A program made the translations under genes and the position numbers. From Anabaena subtropica FACHB-260 (GTDB lineage: Bacteria; Cyanobacteriota; Cyanobacteriia; Cyanobacteriales; Nostocaceae): a DNA stretch of 64,000 bases. The stretch is from contig NZ_JACJRF010000019.1 of NCBI RefSeq assembly GCF_014697105.1, positions 35,038 through 99,037 on the forward strand, read 5' to 3'. Below are positions 27,339 to 36,007 of the stretch, one piece after another. Under the pieces are notes generated by a model that saw only the letters and a program-made list of their open reading frames with translations, made no database searches and was not told where the DNA came from. Position 1 is the stretch's first letter, and each line of letters starts with the position of its first letter.

Positions 27339-27461
27339 CAGCAATAAACGAACTTTTTACAACTCAGATATAGCAGCCAAAACAAAAGGCAGTGGCATTT
27401 GAAGCTACTACCTTATTTGGTATTACATAATTTATTACTGTATCAAAACAAACTTTCTCTA

Positions 27462-27665
27462 TTATTCGTCTTCGTCTTCGTCATCATCGCGGTCTCTGCG
27501 GGAGCGGCGGACATTACCAGAATACTCCTCATCCTCATCACGGTCATTATGGGAACGGCGATCGCTATTTTCCCAACGCTCCCGATAACCAGCATTTTCT
27601 TCACGTTCTTCATCTTTTGACCCGCCGATAAAATCTTTCGCTTTTCGCAAAAAATCACCTACCAT
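27462..27665 (-). CDS. Small highly charged protein, unknown function
   Basis: 67 residues, MVGDFLRKAKDFIGGSKDEE then an Arg/Asp/Glu-rich tail ending DRDDDEDEDE. AGGAG lies eight bases before the ATG, a good ribosome site that supports this frame over the overlapping ones. The first 15 residues could form an amphipathic helix; the rest is predicted disordered. I do not recognise it. Confidence 0.65.
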   Translation of the reverse strand: MVGDFLRKAKDFIGGSKDEEREENAGYRERWENSDRRSHNDRDEDEEYSGNVRRSRRDRDDDEDEDE

Positions 27666-27924
27666 TATCTATCTCCTGGGAAAATTCCTGTGTTTTATAC
27701 CAACTCTTAAAAATGTTGCTATGTAATAGCTTTTGTTTCACAACGTTTAACTGTATATGGTGATCTGATTTCTTATATATTCCGTCCCACCTTTGAGAGA
27801 CATTGCGATCGCTCTCAAGGGAGAGTCTTTTAATGGAGTGGGAATTTAAGTGCGCTCATATAAATTATCAAGAGTATAGAAAAATTAGTCTATACTTGTA
27901 TCTGTTTTACAACACTAATTATCT

Positions 27925-28968
27925 ATGACACCAGAAATCAAGTTCATAATAGACACAATTTTTTCTAAAACAGAAGGTCAAAATATTGAATTTAAAGAGG
28001 TTAATTCTAAAAATCCTGTTAATACTATTTTGGCTTATACAGAAAAATACGTAACAGGATTTCTTAATGCTGCTGTAGAAGGAGATATTTATCTGGGCAT
28101 ACAGGACTCTGGAAAAATATCAGGCATTATTATTAACCGAAGTGACAAGGATGAAATACTTAGAACCATCCCTAATAAATTAAGAAATACTAAGCCGTCG
28201 GTTATTCAATCGTGCTATCAAGTAAATTTTTACACTGTTTATGATACTGAATCGATGGAAATAGAAAATTTATATGTTGTACGTATTCATGTTTTCAAAT
28301 TAGAATTTGAAGAGGAATATTTTTATAAGACATCAGGAGGCAATACTTATTTAAAAAAAGAAGCAAGTTGCATGGAGCTTCCACCTGAAGAATTAGCTAA
28401 AGAATTGAAAAACCGTCACCAAAAATCTTTAAAAAGAGAACTAGAAAAAATTAATATTCAGTTAGACAGAGAGCCTGAAAATAAGACTTTATTACGGAAG
28501 AAAGCAGAAATATATAGATTTATGGGTAATGTAGATATGATGAATGAAATATATGAAAAATTAATTGACTTAAACCCTAAAAATTCTACAACAAGAGTTG
28601 CTTACGCATCTGCACATAAAAGTATTGGTGACTTAGATGGTGCGCTATCTATTCTTAATGATGCCCTTAAATTAGATAAGAATAATTCTGCTGTATTAAA
28701 ATTAAAAGGATCAATTCTTCTGAGTTCAAATAATATAGAAGAAGCTCTGCAATCATATCATGAAGCTTTAAATAATAATCCCGATGATTATACAGTCATT
28801 ACTCAAATTGGTATTATACTGAGAGAATTATGTAAATATAAAGAATCTATTTATTTTTTTAATTACGCTCTTTCCAAATATCCTGGTTATAGAGCTGCAA
28901 AATATGAAAGACAAAAAACATATTACAAAATGTTTCTAAAACGTACAAAAAGCAATATAAATCAATAA
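27925..28968 (+). CDS. Schlafen/AlbA_2-domain protein with C-terminal TPR repeats
   Basis: 347 residues in visibly AT-rich DNA. Residues about 10-140 match the Schlafen AlbA-2 (former AAA_4) fold: GQNIEFKEVNS, GFLNAAVEGDIYLGIQDSGKISGI, FYKTSGGNTYLKKEAS. A short coiled-coil-like link (residues 145-180) is followed by at least four TPR units (residues about 185-325; NPKNSTTRVAYASAHKSIGD, AVLKLKGSILLSSNNIEEAL). AlbA-2 domains occur in nucleic-acid-related and defence proteins; TPRs usually bind proteins. It ends 304 bases before the retron reverse transcriptase on the same strand, so it may belong to the retron; this is inference. Confidence 0.8.
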   Translation: MTPEIKFIIDTIFSKTEGQNIEFKEVNSKNPVNTILAYTEKYVTGFLNAAVEGDIYLGIQDSGKISGIIINRSDKDEILRTIPNKLRNTKPSVIQSCYQVNFYTVYDTESMEIENLYVVRIHVFKLEFEEEYFYKTSGGNTYLKKEASCMELPPEELAKELKNRHQKSLKRELEKINIQLDREPENKTLLRKKAEIYRFMGNVDMMNEIYEKLIDLNPKNSTTRVAYASAHKSIGDLDGALSILNDALKLDKNNSAVLKLKGSILLSSNNIEEALQSYHEALNNNPDDYTVITQIGIILRELCKYKESIYFFNYALSKYPGYRAAKYERQKTYYKMFLKRTKSNINQ

Positions 28969-29079
28969 AATTTACGATTACTTATTTTATCTTTTTTATA
29001 AATCCTAATAATAAAACTCTGCATATTCTAGATATCTTAATTATGACAAGTATAAATGCTCTTATTCTTAAAATAATAG

Positions 29080-29112
29080 GGTAAATAGTAAATTTATTAT
29101 GTTATGATGATA
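29080..29112 (+). promoter_or_regulatory. Possible promoter of the retron RNA
   Basis: The AT-rich stretch just before the retron RNA contains TATGTTATGAT near 29099-29109, which could serve as a -10 region. No clear -35 is seen. Weak evidence. Confidence 0.25.
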
Positions 29113-29250
29113 CAAGTACCTACTTAGTGGGCATTGATTTCCGTTGACGATACTGCAACGGTGTATTTTTATGTTAGCTTTACGCAGTCAGGAGAGCTAT
29201 GGCAATGCTGACTTAATGCTTTAAGCGTGAATGCTCAAAGTAGGTATTTT
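29113..29250 (+). ncRNA. Retron msr-msd RNA (predicted)
   Basis: Directly upstream of the reverse transcriptase. Inverted repeats TACCTACTT (29117-29125, a1) and AAGTAGGTA (29238-29246, a2) pair perfectly and enclose the element. The msr part has a CCGTTG/CAACGG hairpin (29141-29146 with 29156-29161). The msd part has TTTACGC (29179-29185) with GCGTGAA (29225-29231) and an inner perfect AGTCAG/CTGACT pair (29186-29191 with 29208-29213). TTAGTG right after a1 offers a branching guanosine, around 29127. This is the canonical retron arrangement; exact ends and the branch base are inferred. Confidence 0.72.
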
Positions 29251-29272
29251 TAAGCGAAGTTAGCAACCTATT

Positions 29273-30373
29273 GTGAAAAAGAATATATCTCTTTCTCCAT
29301 TACTTTATGATAGTTGTGAGGATTTATCCAGTAAATTCCTACAATTAAAATCCCCCAGAGATGTTGCTAGACTACTGCAAATTCCATATAATTACTTAAT
29401 TTACGCTATTTACAGAAAAGATGAAAGTTTAAGATATAGAACTTTCAATATACCTAAGAAATCTGGTGATTATAGAGTAATTAGCTCTCCTCATAAATCA
29501 TTAGCAATTATTCAGAGGAAACTCAGTCAGATTTTATATGCTGTTTATAAACCTAGACCCTCAATTCATGGGTTTGCGGCTAAAAGAAGCATAATTACTA
29601 ATGCTCAAGCTCACACTAAAAAAAAATTTATTCTCAATATAGATATTAAAGATTTTTTTGATTCGATAAATTTCGGTCGAGTTAGAGGTCTTTTTATGGC
29701 CAAACCTTATGAACTTAACGAAAAAGTAGCAACTATATTAGCTCAAATTTGTTGTTTTAATAATAAATTGCCTCAAGGAGCGCCAAGCTCGCCAATTATT
29801 TCAAATCTCATTTGTTCAAAAATGGATAGTGAACTCCAGAGATTTGCTAAAGAATATAGTTTATTTTATACAAGATATGCTGATGACTTAACCTTGTCTC
29901 TAACTAGAGATGAGTTACCTTCAGAATTAGTTGCTTCATATAAAAAGGGATTCTCTCAAGTAGTTATAGGAAATGAGGTGCGGTCAATCATAGAGCAGAA
30001 TGGATTTCAAATAAATAATTCAAAAGTGAGATTAGCTCATAGAACACAAAGGCAGGAAGTTACAGGTTTGATTGTTAATAAAAATGTTAACGTTAATCGT
30101 AAGTATATACGTAACATATTTGGCACTCTTCATGCTTGGGAGAAATATGGTTTAGAAGAATCTGTAAAAACTTATATATCTAAATACGCAAAGCAACCAA
30201 TTTTATCCCAAAAAGATGTCCCAACTTTTTTAGATTCTTTACGTGGAAAAATCGAATTTGTCGGTAGTGTCAGGGGTAAAGAAGATCCTATTTATCAAAA
30301 GTTACTGAGTATTTTTCATGGATTAAAAAACAAAGAAATTGATAACGCAATTGTAGTAGATTCAGAAAATTAG
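29273..30373 (+). CDS. Retron-type reverse transcriptase
   Basis: 366 residues, GTG start (MKKNISLS). RT motifs: FNIPKKSGDYRVISSP (RT1), LNIDIKDFFDSI (motif A, D124), LPQGAPSSPIISNL (about 167-180), YTRYADDLTLS (catalytic Asp 204-205), and QEVTGLIVNK. The retron hallmarks NAxxH (NAQAH, 110-114) and VTG (263-265) are both present, as is the C-terminal GKIEFVGSVRGKEDPIYQKL region. The protein makes multicopy single-stranded DNA from the adjacent RNA. No maturase or endonuclease domain, so it is not a group II intron RT. Retrons are anti-phage systems with an effector; none is fused here. Confidence 0.92.
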   Translation: MKKNISLSPLLYDSCEDLSSKFLQLKSPRDVARLLQIPYNYLIYAIYRKDESLRYRTFNIPKKSGDYRVISSPHKSLAIIQRKLSQILYAVYKPRPSIHGFAAKRSIITNAQAHTKKKFILNIDIKDFFDSINFGRVRGLFMAKPYELNEKVATILAQICCFNNKLPQGAPSSPIISNLICSKMDSELQRFAKEYSLFYTRYADDLTLSLTRDELPSELVASYKKGFSQVVIGNEVRSIIEQNGFQINNSKVRLAHRTQRQEVTGLIVNKNVNVNRKYIRNIFGTLHAWEKYGLEESVKTYISKYAKQPILSQKDVPTFLDSLRGKIEFVGSVRGKEDPIYQKLLSIFHGLKNKEIDNAIVVDSEN

Positions 30374-30400
30374 TAGTTAAGTAAATCATTTCAGGAGAAA

Positions 30401-30438
30401 AGCGATCGCTTTTACTACCTCCGCGATTTACCAATAAA
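30401..30438 (+). repeat. 38-bp direct repeat, copy 1
   Basis: Begins AGCGATCGCTTTTACTACCT and ends GATTTACCAATAAA. It matches copy 2 (30540-30577) at 32 of 38 positions. Confidence 0.7.
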
Positions 30439-30539
30439 CTAAAATTAGCACCGCATATTAATTTTACTTTTGTATCTCTGTGGTTAATTTTCAACTACAG
30501 AGATACTCTGTGTCTACAGATAAATCATAGTTAAAAATT

Positions 30540-30577
30540 AGCGATCGCCTCTATCACCTCCACAATTTACCAATAAA
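30540..30577 (+). repeat. 38-bp direct repeat, copy 2
   Basis: Begins AGCGATCGCCTCTATCACCT and ends AATTTACCAATAAA. The differences from copy 1 are almost all transitions, and the spacing between copies is 139 bases. Confidence 0.7.
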
Positions 30578-30852
30578 GTTTTATTTAAAAAATACTAAAT
30601 AAGTTGTATAAATATTGCGATATATTTTTATATTATTACCTTTTTTAACAATAAGAAATTAGCGATCGCCAATGAAATCACTTCAGTATATTTTTAATTA
30701 GCTATATTTCTTACATCTAAAAAATACTTGTACCCTGTGTGATTTCATTTACAAATTAAATTTTATAAATACTGTCGAATATACACGTTTGTAATTACTA
30801 CACTGATGCTTAATAATACTTCTACAAATACAAAAACGAGGAAATATAAAGT

Positions 30853-31509
30853 ATGTATTATCAAATATGGAATTTTTTCTTGAAAGAAGACCAATATATT
30901 TTCTGGAAAAAAGAAATAAATATTTACAATGATTTTAATAAATTAACATGGCAGAAAGTTATTGATTTTTTTGCATTTGTAGAGCAAAACTTTTTCTTAA
31001 AAAATCAATTAGGAGAAGTTGATAACCTGGGACGGTTTATTGATTTAGCTGGAGATAATGGATATTGCTTAAAACCAGAAGAACTGGCTTGGTTCCTCAT
31101 TACCAGAAAACAGATTTGGAATTTATTTGATTTAGCCCAAAAAACACCATTGCTAAAAGATCAATTATTATCAGCAAAAAATCCGCAACATTTCACCAAA
31201 ATCGCTGCTGATTATGGCTATTACTTTTCTATAGATGAGTTAGCTTGGTTATTAACTGAAATTAAATCATCTCCTGAGCTAGTATCCATTAACAATAGCG
31301 TTGGGGAAATTTTAACTGTATCCAACTACGGTAAAATCGAAATAGGATATTGGATTTGGTTGGCAGAAGAGTGGGGAATTGTACCGCCATTTTGCCATAG
31401 AGTCCAACCAGGGACTTTCTTATCCCAATATGTCGATAATCCTTTTTTACCCGATCGCTGTTTTTTACCCAAGAGCTACTTTAAACAACATCTCGTCATT
31501 AGTCATTAG
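30853..31509 (+). CDS. Protein with two Nif11-like units
   Basis: 218 residues. Two tandem Nif11-type segments: residues about 36-84 (FFAFVEQNFFLKNQLGEVDN...GYCLKPEELAWFL) and about 92-140 (LFDLAQKTPLLKDQLLSAKN...GYYFSIDELAWLL). Nif11-like domains are best known as leaders of ribosomal peptide natural products and as nif-associated proteins. Here no short Gly-Gly-type cleavage site or core peptide and no maturation enzymes are visible; the last 75 residues are unassigned. The final codons and stop lie in a TCATTAG heptamer repeat, so the C terminus may have been altered by the repeat. Confidence 0.7.
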   Translation: MYYQIWNFFLKEDQYIFWKKEINIYNDFNKLTWQKVIDFFAFVEQNFFLKNQLGEVDNLGRFIDLAGDNGYCLKPEELAWFLITRKQIWNLFDLAQKTPLLKDQLLSAKNPQHFTKIAADYGYYFSIDELAWLLTEIKSSPELVSINNSVGEILTVSNYGKIEIGYWIWLAEEWGIVPPFCHRVQPGTFLSQYVDNPFLPDRCFLPKSYFKQHLVISH

Positions 31510-31514
31510 TCAAT
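31498..31514. repeat. TCATTAG heptamer repeat at a stop codon
   Basis: TCATTAGTCATTAGTCA supplies the last residues (VISH) and stop of the Nif11-like gene. Two copies of a GATTTTAAATTTTGGAT motif follow at about 31523-31540 and 31578-31595. Confidence 0.65.
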
Positions 31515-31765
31515 CAACTGTAGATTTTAAATTTTGGATTTTGGATTGTCCCTGGCTACTAGGATAAGGGGCTTGGAGATTTTAAATTTTGGATTTGTTC
31601 CGCCTACCAGGGGCAGAGCATGAACCTAAATAATCTAAAATCTAAAATTGGCACACTAAACTGTTCTCCCTCGTCAAAATAAAGCGATCGCATGATTCAG
31701 ATGGGATTTTGGTTAAAGAAAGTTGTACATTGCCATCAAGAGCAATTAACCACTAAACCCTAGAT

Positions 31766-33277
31766 ATGAACTTCCGTGACGAGTTTAAACTGCTACTGCG
31801 AGCGCGTTATCCTTTAATTTACATCCCTACCTACGAAGAAGAACGGGTAGAAACTGCCATCCGCGAAGAAGCAGCCAATCAAGGTAATCGCCCAGTGTAT
31901 ACTTGGGATTTTGTCGATGGATACCAAGGAAACCCCAATGATGTGGGATTTGGGCGACGTAATCCCCTGCAAGCTTTAGAATTTTTAGAGAAGTTACCAG
32001 CATCAGCACCAGCAGTCATAATTTTGCGAGACTATCATCGATTTTTAGATGATGTAGCGATCGCTCGCAAACTCCGCAATCTGTCCAGACTGCTCAAGTC
32101 CCAACCGAAAAATATTGTCTTATTATCGCCACGCATCGCTATTCCCGACGATTTAACGGAAATTTTAACAGTTGTTGAGTTTCCCCTACCTAATGCCCCA
32201 GAAATTAAAATAGAAATTGAACGTTTACTGCAAGCCACTGGTAATTCTCTTTCTGGGAAAGTTACAGATGACTTAGTACGTTCTTGTCAAGGACTATCAA
32301 TGGAAAGGATTCGACGGGTTTTAGCCAAGGCGATCGCTACCCACGGAGAATTGCAACCAGAAGACGTAGATTTAGTTTTGGAAGAAAAGCGCCAAACTAT
32401 CCGCCAAACCCAAATCCTGGACTTTTATCCAGCCACTGAGCAGATTTCTGATATAGGAGGACTAGATAACCTCAAAGATTGGCTACTGCGCCGTGGTGGT
32501 TCATTTAGCGATCGCGCCCGCCAGTATGGATTACCCCATCCACGGGGTTTATTATTGGTAGGGATTCAAGGCACTGGTAAATCCTTAACCGCAAAAGCGA
32601 TCGCTCATCATTGGCATTTACCCCTACTGCGCCTAGATGTAGGACGATTATTTGGGGGTTTGGTGGGTGAATCAGAATCCCGCACCAGGCAAATGATTCA
32701 AGTAGCAGAAGCCCTCGCTCCCTGCATTCTGTGGATTGATGAAATCGATAAAGCTTTTTCAGGACTGGGTAGTAAAGGTGATGCGGGTACTACTAGCCGC
32801 GTCTTTGGCACATTTATTACTTGGCTAGCAGAAAAAACTTCCCCAGTGTTCGTTGTCGCCACCGCCAACAACATCCAAGCCTTACCCCCAGAAATGCTAC
32901 GGAAAGGCAGGTTTGATGAAATCTTCTTTGTCGGTTTACCTAGTCAAGAAGAGAGAAAAGCCATTTTTAATGTTCATTTATCCCGACTGCGCCCCCACAA
33001 TTTGAAAAATTATGACATCGAACGATTAGCTTATGAAACACCAGATTTTTCGGGCGCAGAAATTGAGCAAACTTTAATTGAGGCGATGCACATTGGTTTT
33101 AGTCAAAATCGAGATTTTACTACCGACGATGTTTTAGAAGCTGCTAGTCAAATTATCCCCTTGGCACGCACAGCTGTAGAACAAATTCAAGAACTACAAG
33201 AATGGGCCGCAGCCGGAAGAGCGCGTCTAGCCTCAAAACAAAGCCCGTTGAGTGACACCTTCGGTAAGCTACGCTAA
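31766..33277 (+). CDS. ycf46: AAA-family ATPase, Ycf46-like
   Basis: 503 residues. An N-terminal degenerate P-loop-like region ([33 protein letters not shown]) precedes a complete AAA module: Walker [15 protein letters not shown], Walker [15 protein letters not shown], second region [16 protein letters not shown]. This architecture matches plastid Ycf46 and its cyanobacterial homologues, linked by others to CO2-utilisation or ribosome-related functions but not firmly assigned. Monocistronic, preceded by a GATCGC-rich gap. Confidence 0.88.
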   Translation: MNFRDEFKLLLRARYPLIYIPTYEEERVETAIREEAANQGNRPVYTWDFVDGYQGNPNDVGFGRRNPLQALEFLEKLPASAPAVIILRDYHRFLDDVAIARKLRNLSRLLKSQPKNIVLLSPRIAIPDDLTEILTVVEFPLPNAPEIKIEIERLLQATGNSLSGKVTDDLVRSCQGLSMERIRRVLAKAIATHGELQPEDVDLVLEEKRQTIRQTQILDFYPATEQISDIGGLDNLKDWLLRRGGSFSDRARQYGLPHPRGLLLVGIQGTGKSLTAKAIAHHWHLPLLRLDVGRLFGGLVGESESRTRQMIQVAEALAPCILWIDEIDKAFSGLGSKGDAGTTSRVFGTFITWLAEKTSPVFVVATANNIQALPPEMLRKGRFDEIFFVGLPSQEERKAIFNVHLSRLRPHNLKNYDIERLAYETPDFSGAEIEQTLIEAMHIGFSQNRDFTTDDVLEAASQIIPLARTAVEQIQELQEWAAAGRARLASKQSPLSDTFGKLR

Positions 33278-33337
33278 CATCTTCAGCGTCAGTTGCCATA
33301 ATTAATTAGTTCAAAGTCAATAGTCTAGAGTCAAAAA

Positions 33338-33388
33338 CTATTGACTGTTGACCATTGACCATTGACCATTGACTATTGACTATTGGTA
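33338..33388. repeat. TGACCAT/TGACTAT heptamer array
   Basis: About seven tandem heptamers (TTGACTG, TTGACCA, TTGACTA) run up to the leader of the SH3 gene. Confidence 0.9.
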
Positions 33389-33403
33389 ATGAGGTTTTAA
33401 ATT

Positions 33404-33895
33404 ATGTTTTCTGGCATACTCAAATTCATATTGGGAATATTCTTAGCGATCGCAGTTTTATTAGGTAGTGGTGTTGCTGTAGCACTCTATTTCATGAACA
33501 GAACCGCCATACCCCCTACCAAGCCTATTTATGCTAATGATAGTCCTGCACTCAAAGATCCGAATATCAAACAGACTAAGGCAGAACCCACCCCTACATC
33601 TCCAGCTAAACCTGAAACTTCTCCTACTCCGACTCCCACACCTTCTGCATCCCCTACAGAAACAGCAGAGCCATTGCCACCAGGCACTTACAGAGGACGT
33701 ATTACTTGGCCTCAAGGCGTAAGCTTGCGATCTGAACCGACTCAAGATTCTCAACGTGTAGGTGGGGCTGGTTTTAACGAGAACATTATTGTCTTAGAAG
33801 AAAACCAGGATAAAGTTTGGATAAAGATTCGCGTTGAAAGTACCAAACTAGAGGGTTGGACAAAAATAGGGAATATTCAACGAGTTGATGAATAA
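33404..33895 (+). CDS. Membrane-anchored SH3-domain protein
   Basis: 163 residues. One N-terminal membrane segment (ILKFILGIFLAIAVLLGSG), then a Pro/Thr/Ser linker (residues 40-92) and a bacterial SH3 domain (YRGRITWPQGVSLRSEPTQDSQRVGG ... VWIKIRVESTKLEGWTKIGNIQ). Such proteins often bind peptidoglycan in the periplasm. Function inferred from architecture only. Confidence 0.82.
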   Translation: MFSGILKFILGIFLAIAVLLGSGVAVALYFMNRTAIPPTKPIYANDSPALKDPNIKQTKAEPTPTSPAKPETSPTPTPTPSASPTETAEPLPPGTYRGRITWPQGVSLRSEPTQDSQRVGGAGFNENIIVLEENQDKVWIKIRVESTKLEGWTKIGNIQRVDE

Positions 33896-34280
33896 AACTT
33901 AACTCAAACTTAAATGTTTTTACCAAGAATCAGGGTAACTCTGTCTGGAAAAATTTTCTACGCCGGGAAACTCGGCTTTCCTTCTCTACAAGCGGCTTTG
34001 CCCTAAGCGTAGCTATGCCGCAGGCTTTACGGAACACTTATGCGTAACTTGCTTCCACGGAGTGGTACGAGGAACTTTTCGCTGCGTTTACCTTAGCGTT
34101 TCTCTGGATTGCAAAACTTTACGAAGTAAATAGAGGTTTTGAGTTGGAATCCAGTTTTTTTACTCAAAGAGATGTTTTTGAGTAACGCCACATCTACTTA
34201 AGATTGGAAACATTACATTAAGTTCGCCTTAAATACTGAGGAAGTAGTATATTTTTCTCTAGTAAATAGGTGCAGACATA
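33896..34280. other. Intergenic region with Nostoc-type palindromic repeat pieces
   Basis: Contains GC-rich repeat text around 33990-34095 (GCCCTAAGCGTAGC, TGCCGCAGGCTTTACGG, TTTCGCTGCGTTTACC), matching words at 44470-44510 and 9360-9395. No coding sequence seen. Confidence 0.5.
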
Positions 34281-34322
34281 GTAAATATCTGTACAATTGA
34301 ATCAATGGTGGTATATTAATTT
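34281..34322 (+). promoter_or_regulatory. Possible NtcA box and -10 for the peptidoglycan-binding gene
   Basis: GTAAATATCTGTAC is an exact GTA-N8-TAC (34281-34294). TAATTT follows after 22 bases (34317-34322), fitting TAN3T. The start codon is about 110 bases further. A random GTA-N8-TAC is expected roughly once per 4 kb, so this is suggestive only. A CCCTGATCAGGG palindrome lies at 34396-34407. Confidence 0.4.
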
Positions 34323-34440
34323 TATATATTATTAAGTAACTTTGCTGAATTACCGGAAAATAATCTGATCGTTGTGATTTTAATCCTTGCAATAACCCTG
34401 ATCAGGGAATTCTTCTACCACCAAAAAATGCAGGTCATCT

Positions 34441-35967
34441 ATGGACACTATCAGTTATTCTCATCTTGCTTCAGTTTATGAGGCATCTGAAAATATAGAA
34501 ATAATTCCCATAAGCCTTAATCTGAAATTTTGGCAATCCTCGAAGCTGTCTAGCAGTGCAGCCATGAGGCTTTTATCTGTAGCACTGACTATAAGTATTT
34601 TGGGTGTAGCTGGAGAAGCTTTAGCATTGCAAAAAGTCGGCAGTAATGGCCCAGAAGTTGCCAATATCCAGAAGTGTTTAAAACAGTTAGGATTTTTTAA
34701 TGGCCCTGTCAACGGCAGGTTTGCTAGCATCACCCAAAGCGCAGTGATTGGATTTCAAAGAGCCAATAGACTCACTGCTGATGGCATTGTTGGTAGTAGT
34801 ACACAATCAGCTTTACAAAGAGCGTGCCGTGGTGGAACTGCTGGGAATAATACTGGTGGTGACTTGCGGTTAGGTAGTAGAGGATCAGCCGTGTCCCAAC
34901 TACAACAGAACTTGCGACGTTTGGGTCACTTTAACGGCCCCAACACTGGCTATTTCGGTTCAGCAACTCAGCAAGCAGTCATCAAATTTCAACGCGCTAA
35001 TCGCATAGCTGCTGACGGTATTGTTGGTAGTCAGACTGCACAAGCTATCAGAAATGCTACTACTGGTAACGTAGGTGGTGAATATCCTGTACTTTCCGAA
35101 GGTAGTACAGGCCCGGCTGTCACTAGACTGCAACAGCGTTTACGCCAGTTGGGTTATTTCAATGCCAATCCCACGGGAAATTTTCGGGGTATCACCAGAG
35201 ACGCAGTAATTGCCTTTCAACGTAATGCTGGTTTACCAGTTACCGGAGTTGTCAACGTCCAAACTTGGAACGCTTTAGATGGTGTTTCTCAAGCCCCCAA
35301 TAGACCAGGTTTATCGACTCAACAGGTAAGAGATTTACAGCAACGTCTAAGGGATTTGGGTTACTTTAATAGCAATCCCACCGGCACAATTGGTGCGATG
35401 ACGAGGGATGCAATTATCAGATTTCAGCGAGACTATAGACTTACAGCCGATGGCATTGCTGATTTACAAATCTTACAGGCGGTCAGCAGAGTTTGGGAAG
35501 AAAGATATGCTAATCAGCCCAATAGAGATTTACTGACTGTAGGCGATCGCGGTAACAATGTCAGAGCAGTCCAACAACGTTTGTCGGAGTTCGGCTTGTT
35601 TAATGGCAGTCTAGATGGTTATTTTGATGACTATACTAGAGCATCTGTAGTGGCATTCCAGCAACGCCAACAACTTAATCCCACAGGTAACGTAGATTGG
35701 CAAACTTGGCAAGCACTGAACTTAAACGGCTCTCCTATAGGGAATATTCCTACCACTCCTGGCAATAATCGCTATGTAGTCGTAGTGCCAATCAGTAATG
35801 GTGGTACTCTCAACCAAGTGCGCCGTTATGTTCCCAATGCTTTCACGGCTAGCTCTAATTTAGGAACTTTTGTGAATGCGGGAAGTTTTAGCGATCGCGC
35901 AGCCGCAGAACAAATGTCTAGGATGTTACGCTCTAATGGTTTAGATGCGAGAGTGCAGTATTTTTAA
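34441..35967 (+). CDS. Peptidoglycan-binding protein with five PG_binding_1 repeats and SPOR-like end
   Basis: 508 residues. A cytoplasmic or signal region of about 60 residues with one hydrophobic segment (LLSVALTISILGVAGEALA) is followed by five repeats of the PG_binding_1 type (GSNGPEVANIQKCLKQLGFF..., GSRGSAVSQLQQNLRRLGHF..., three more), and a C-terminal SPOR-like domain (GTFVNAGSFSDRAAAEQMSRML). Likely periplasmic, cell-wall-binding. No catalytic domain seen. Confidence 0.9.
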   Translation: MDTISYSHLASVYEASENIEIIPISLNLKFWQSSKLSSSAAMRLLSVALTISILGVAGEALALQKVGSNGPEVANIQKCLKQLGFFNGPVNGRFASITQSAVIGFQRANRLTADGIVGSSTQSALQRACRGGTAGNNTGGDLRLGSRGSAVSQLQQNLRRLGHFNGPNTGYFGSATQQAVIKFQRANRIAADGIVGSQTAQAIRNATTGNVGGEYPVLSEGSTGPAVTRLQQRLRQLGYFNANPTGNFRGITRDAVIAFQRNAGLPVTGVVNVQTWNALDGVSQAPNRPGLSTQQVRDLQQRLRDLGYFNSNPTGTIGAMTRDAIIRFQRDYRLTADGIADLQILQAVSRVWEERYANQPNRDLLTVGDRGNNVRAVQQRLSEFGLFNGSLDGYFDDYTRASVVAFQQRQQLNPTGNVDWQTWQALNLNGSPIGNIPTTPGNNRYVVVVPISNGGTLNQVRRYVPNAFTASSNLGTFVNAGSFSDRAAAEQMSRMLRSNGLDARVQYF

Positions 35968-36007
35968 TTAGGGTCTGCGTTCCCTGTTCCCTATTCCCAT
36001 AACATAG

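Larger units (their letters stand above)
30374..30852. other. AT-rich intergenic region with a duplicated 38-bp segment
   Basis: 479 bases after the reverse transcriptase gene. It contains two diverged copies of a GCGATCGC-headed 38-bp sequence (separate entries), a third GCGATCGC at about 30662, and otherwise AT-rich DNA without a credible gene. Confidence 0.5.

Noticed and set aside
27399..27620. Hydrophobic 73-codon plus-strand ORF
   Set aside because: It is the antisense image of the Asp/Glu/Arg codons of the minus-strand 67-aa gene, which has the better ribosome site.
29273..30373. Group II intron or diversity-generating retroelement as identity of the RT
   Set aside because: No maturase or HNH domain, no intron RNA, no template/variable repeats; the NAxxH and VTG motifs point to a retron.
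33338..33388. CRISPR array
   Set aside because: Units are seven bases without spacers; it is a short tandem repeat.
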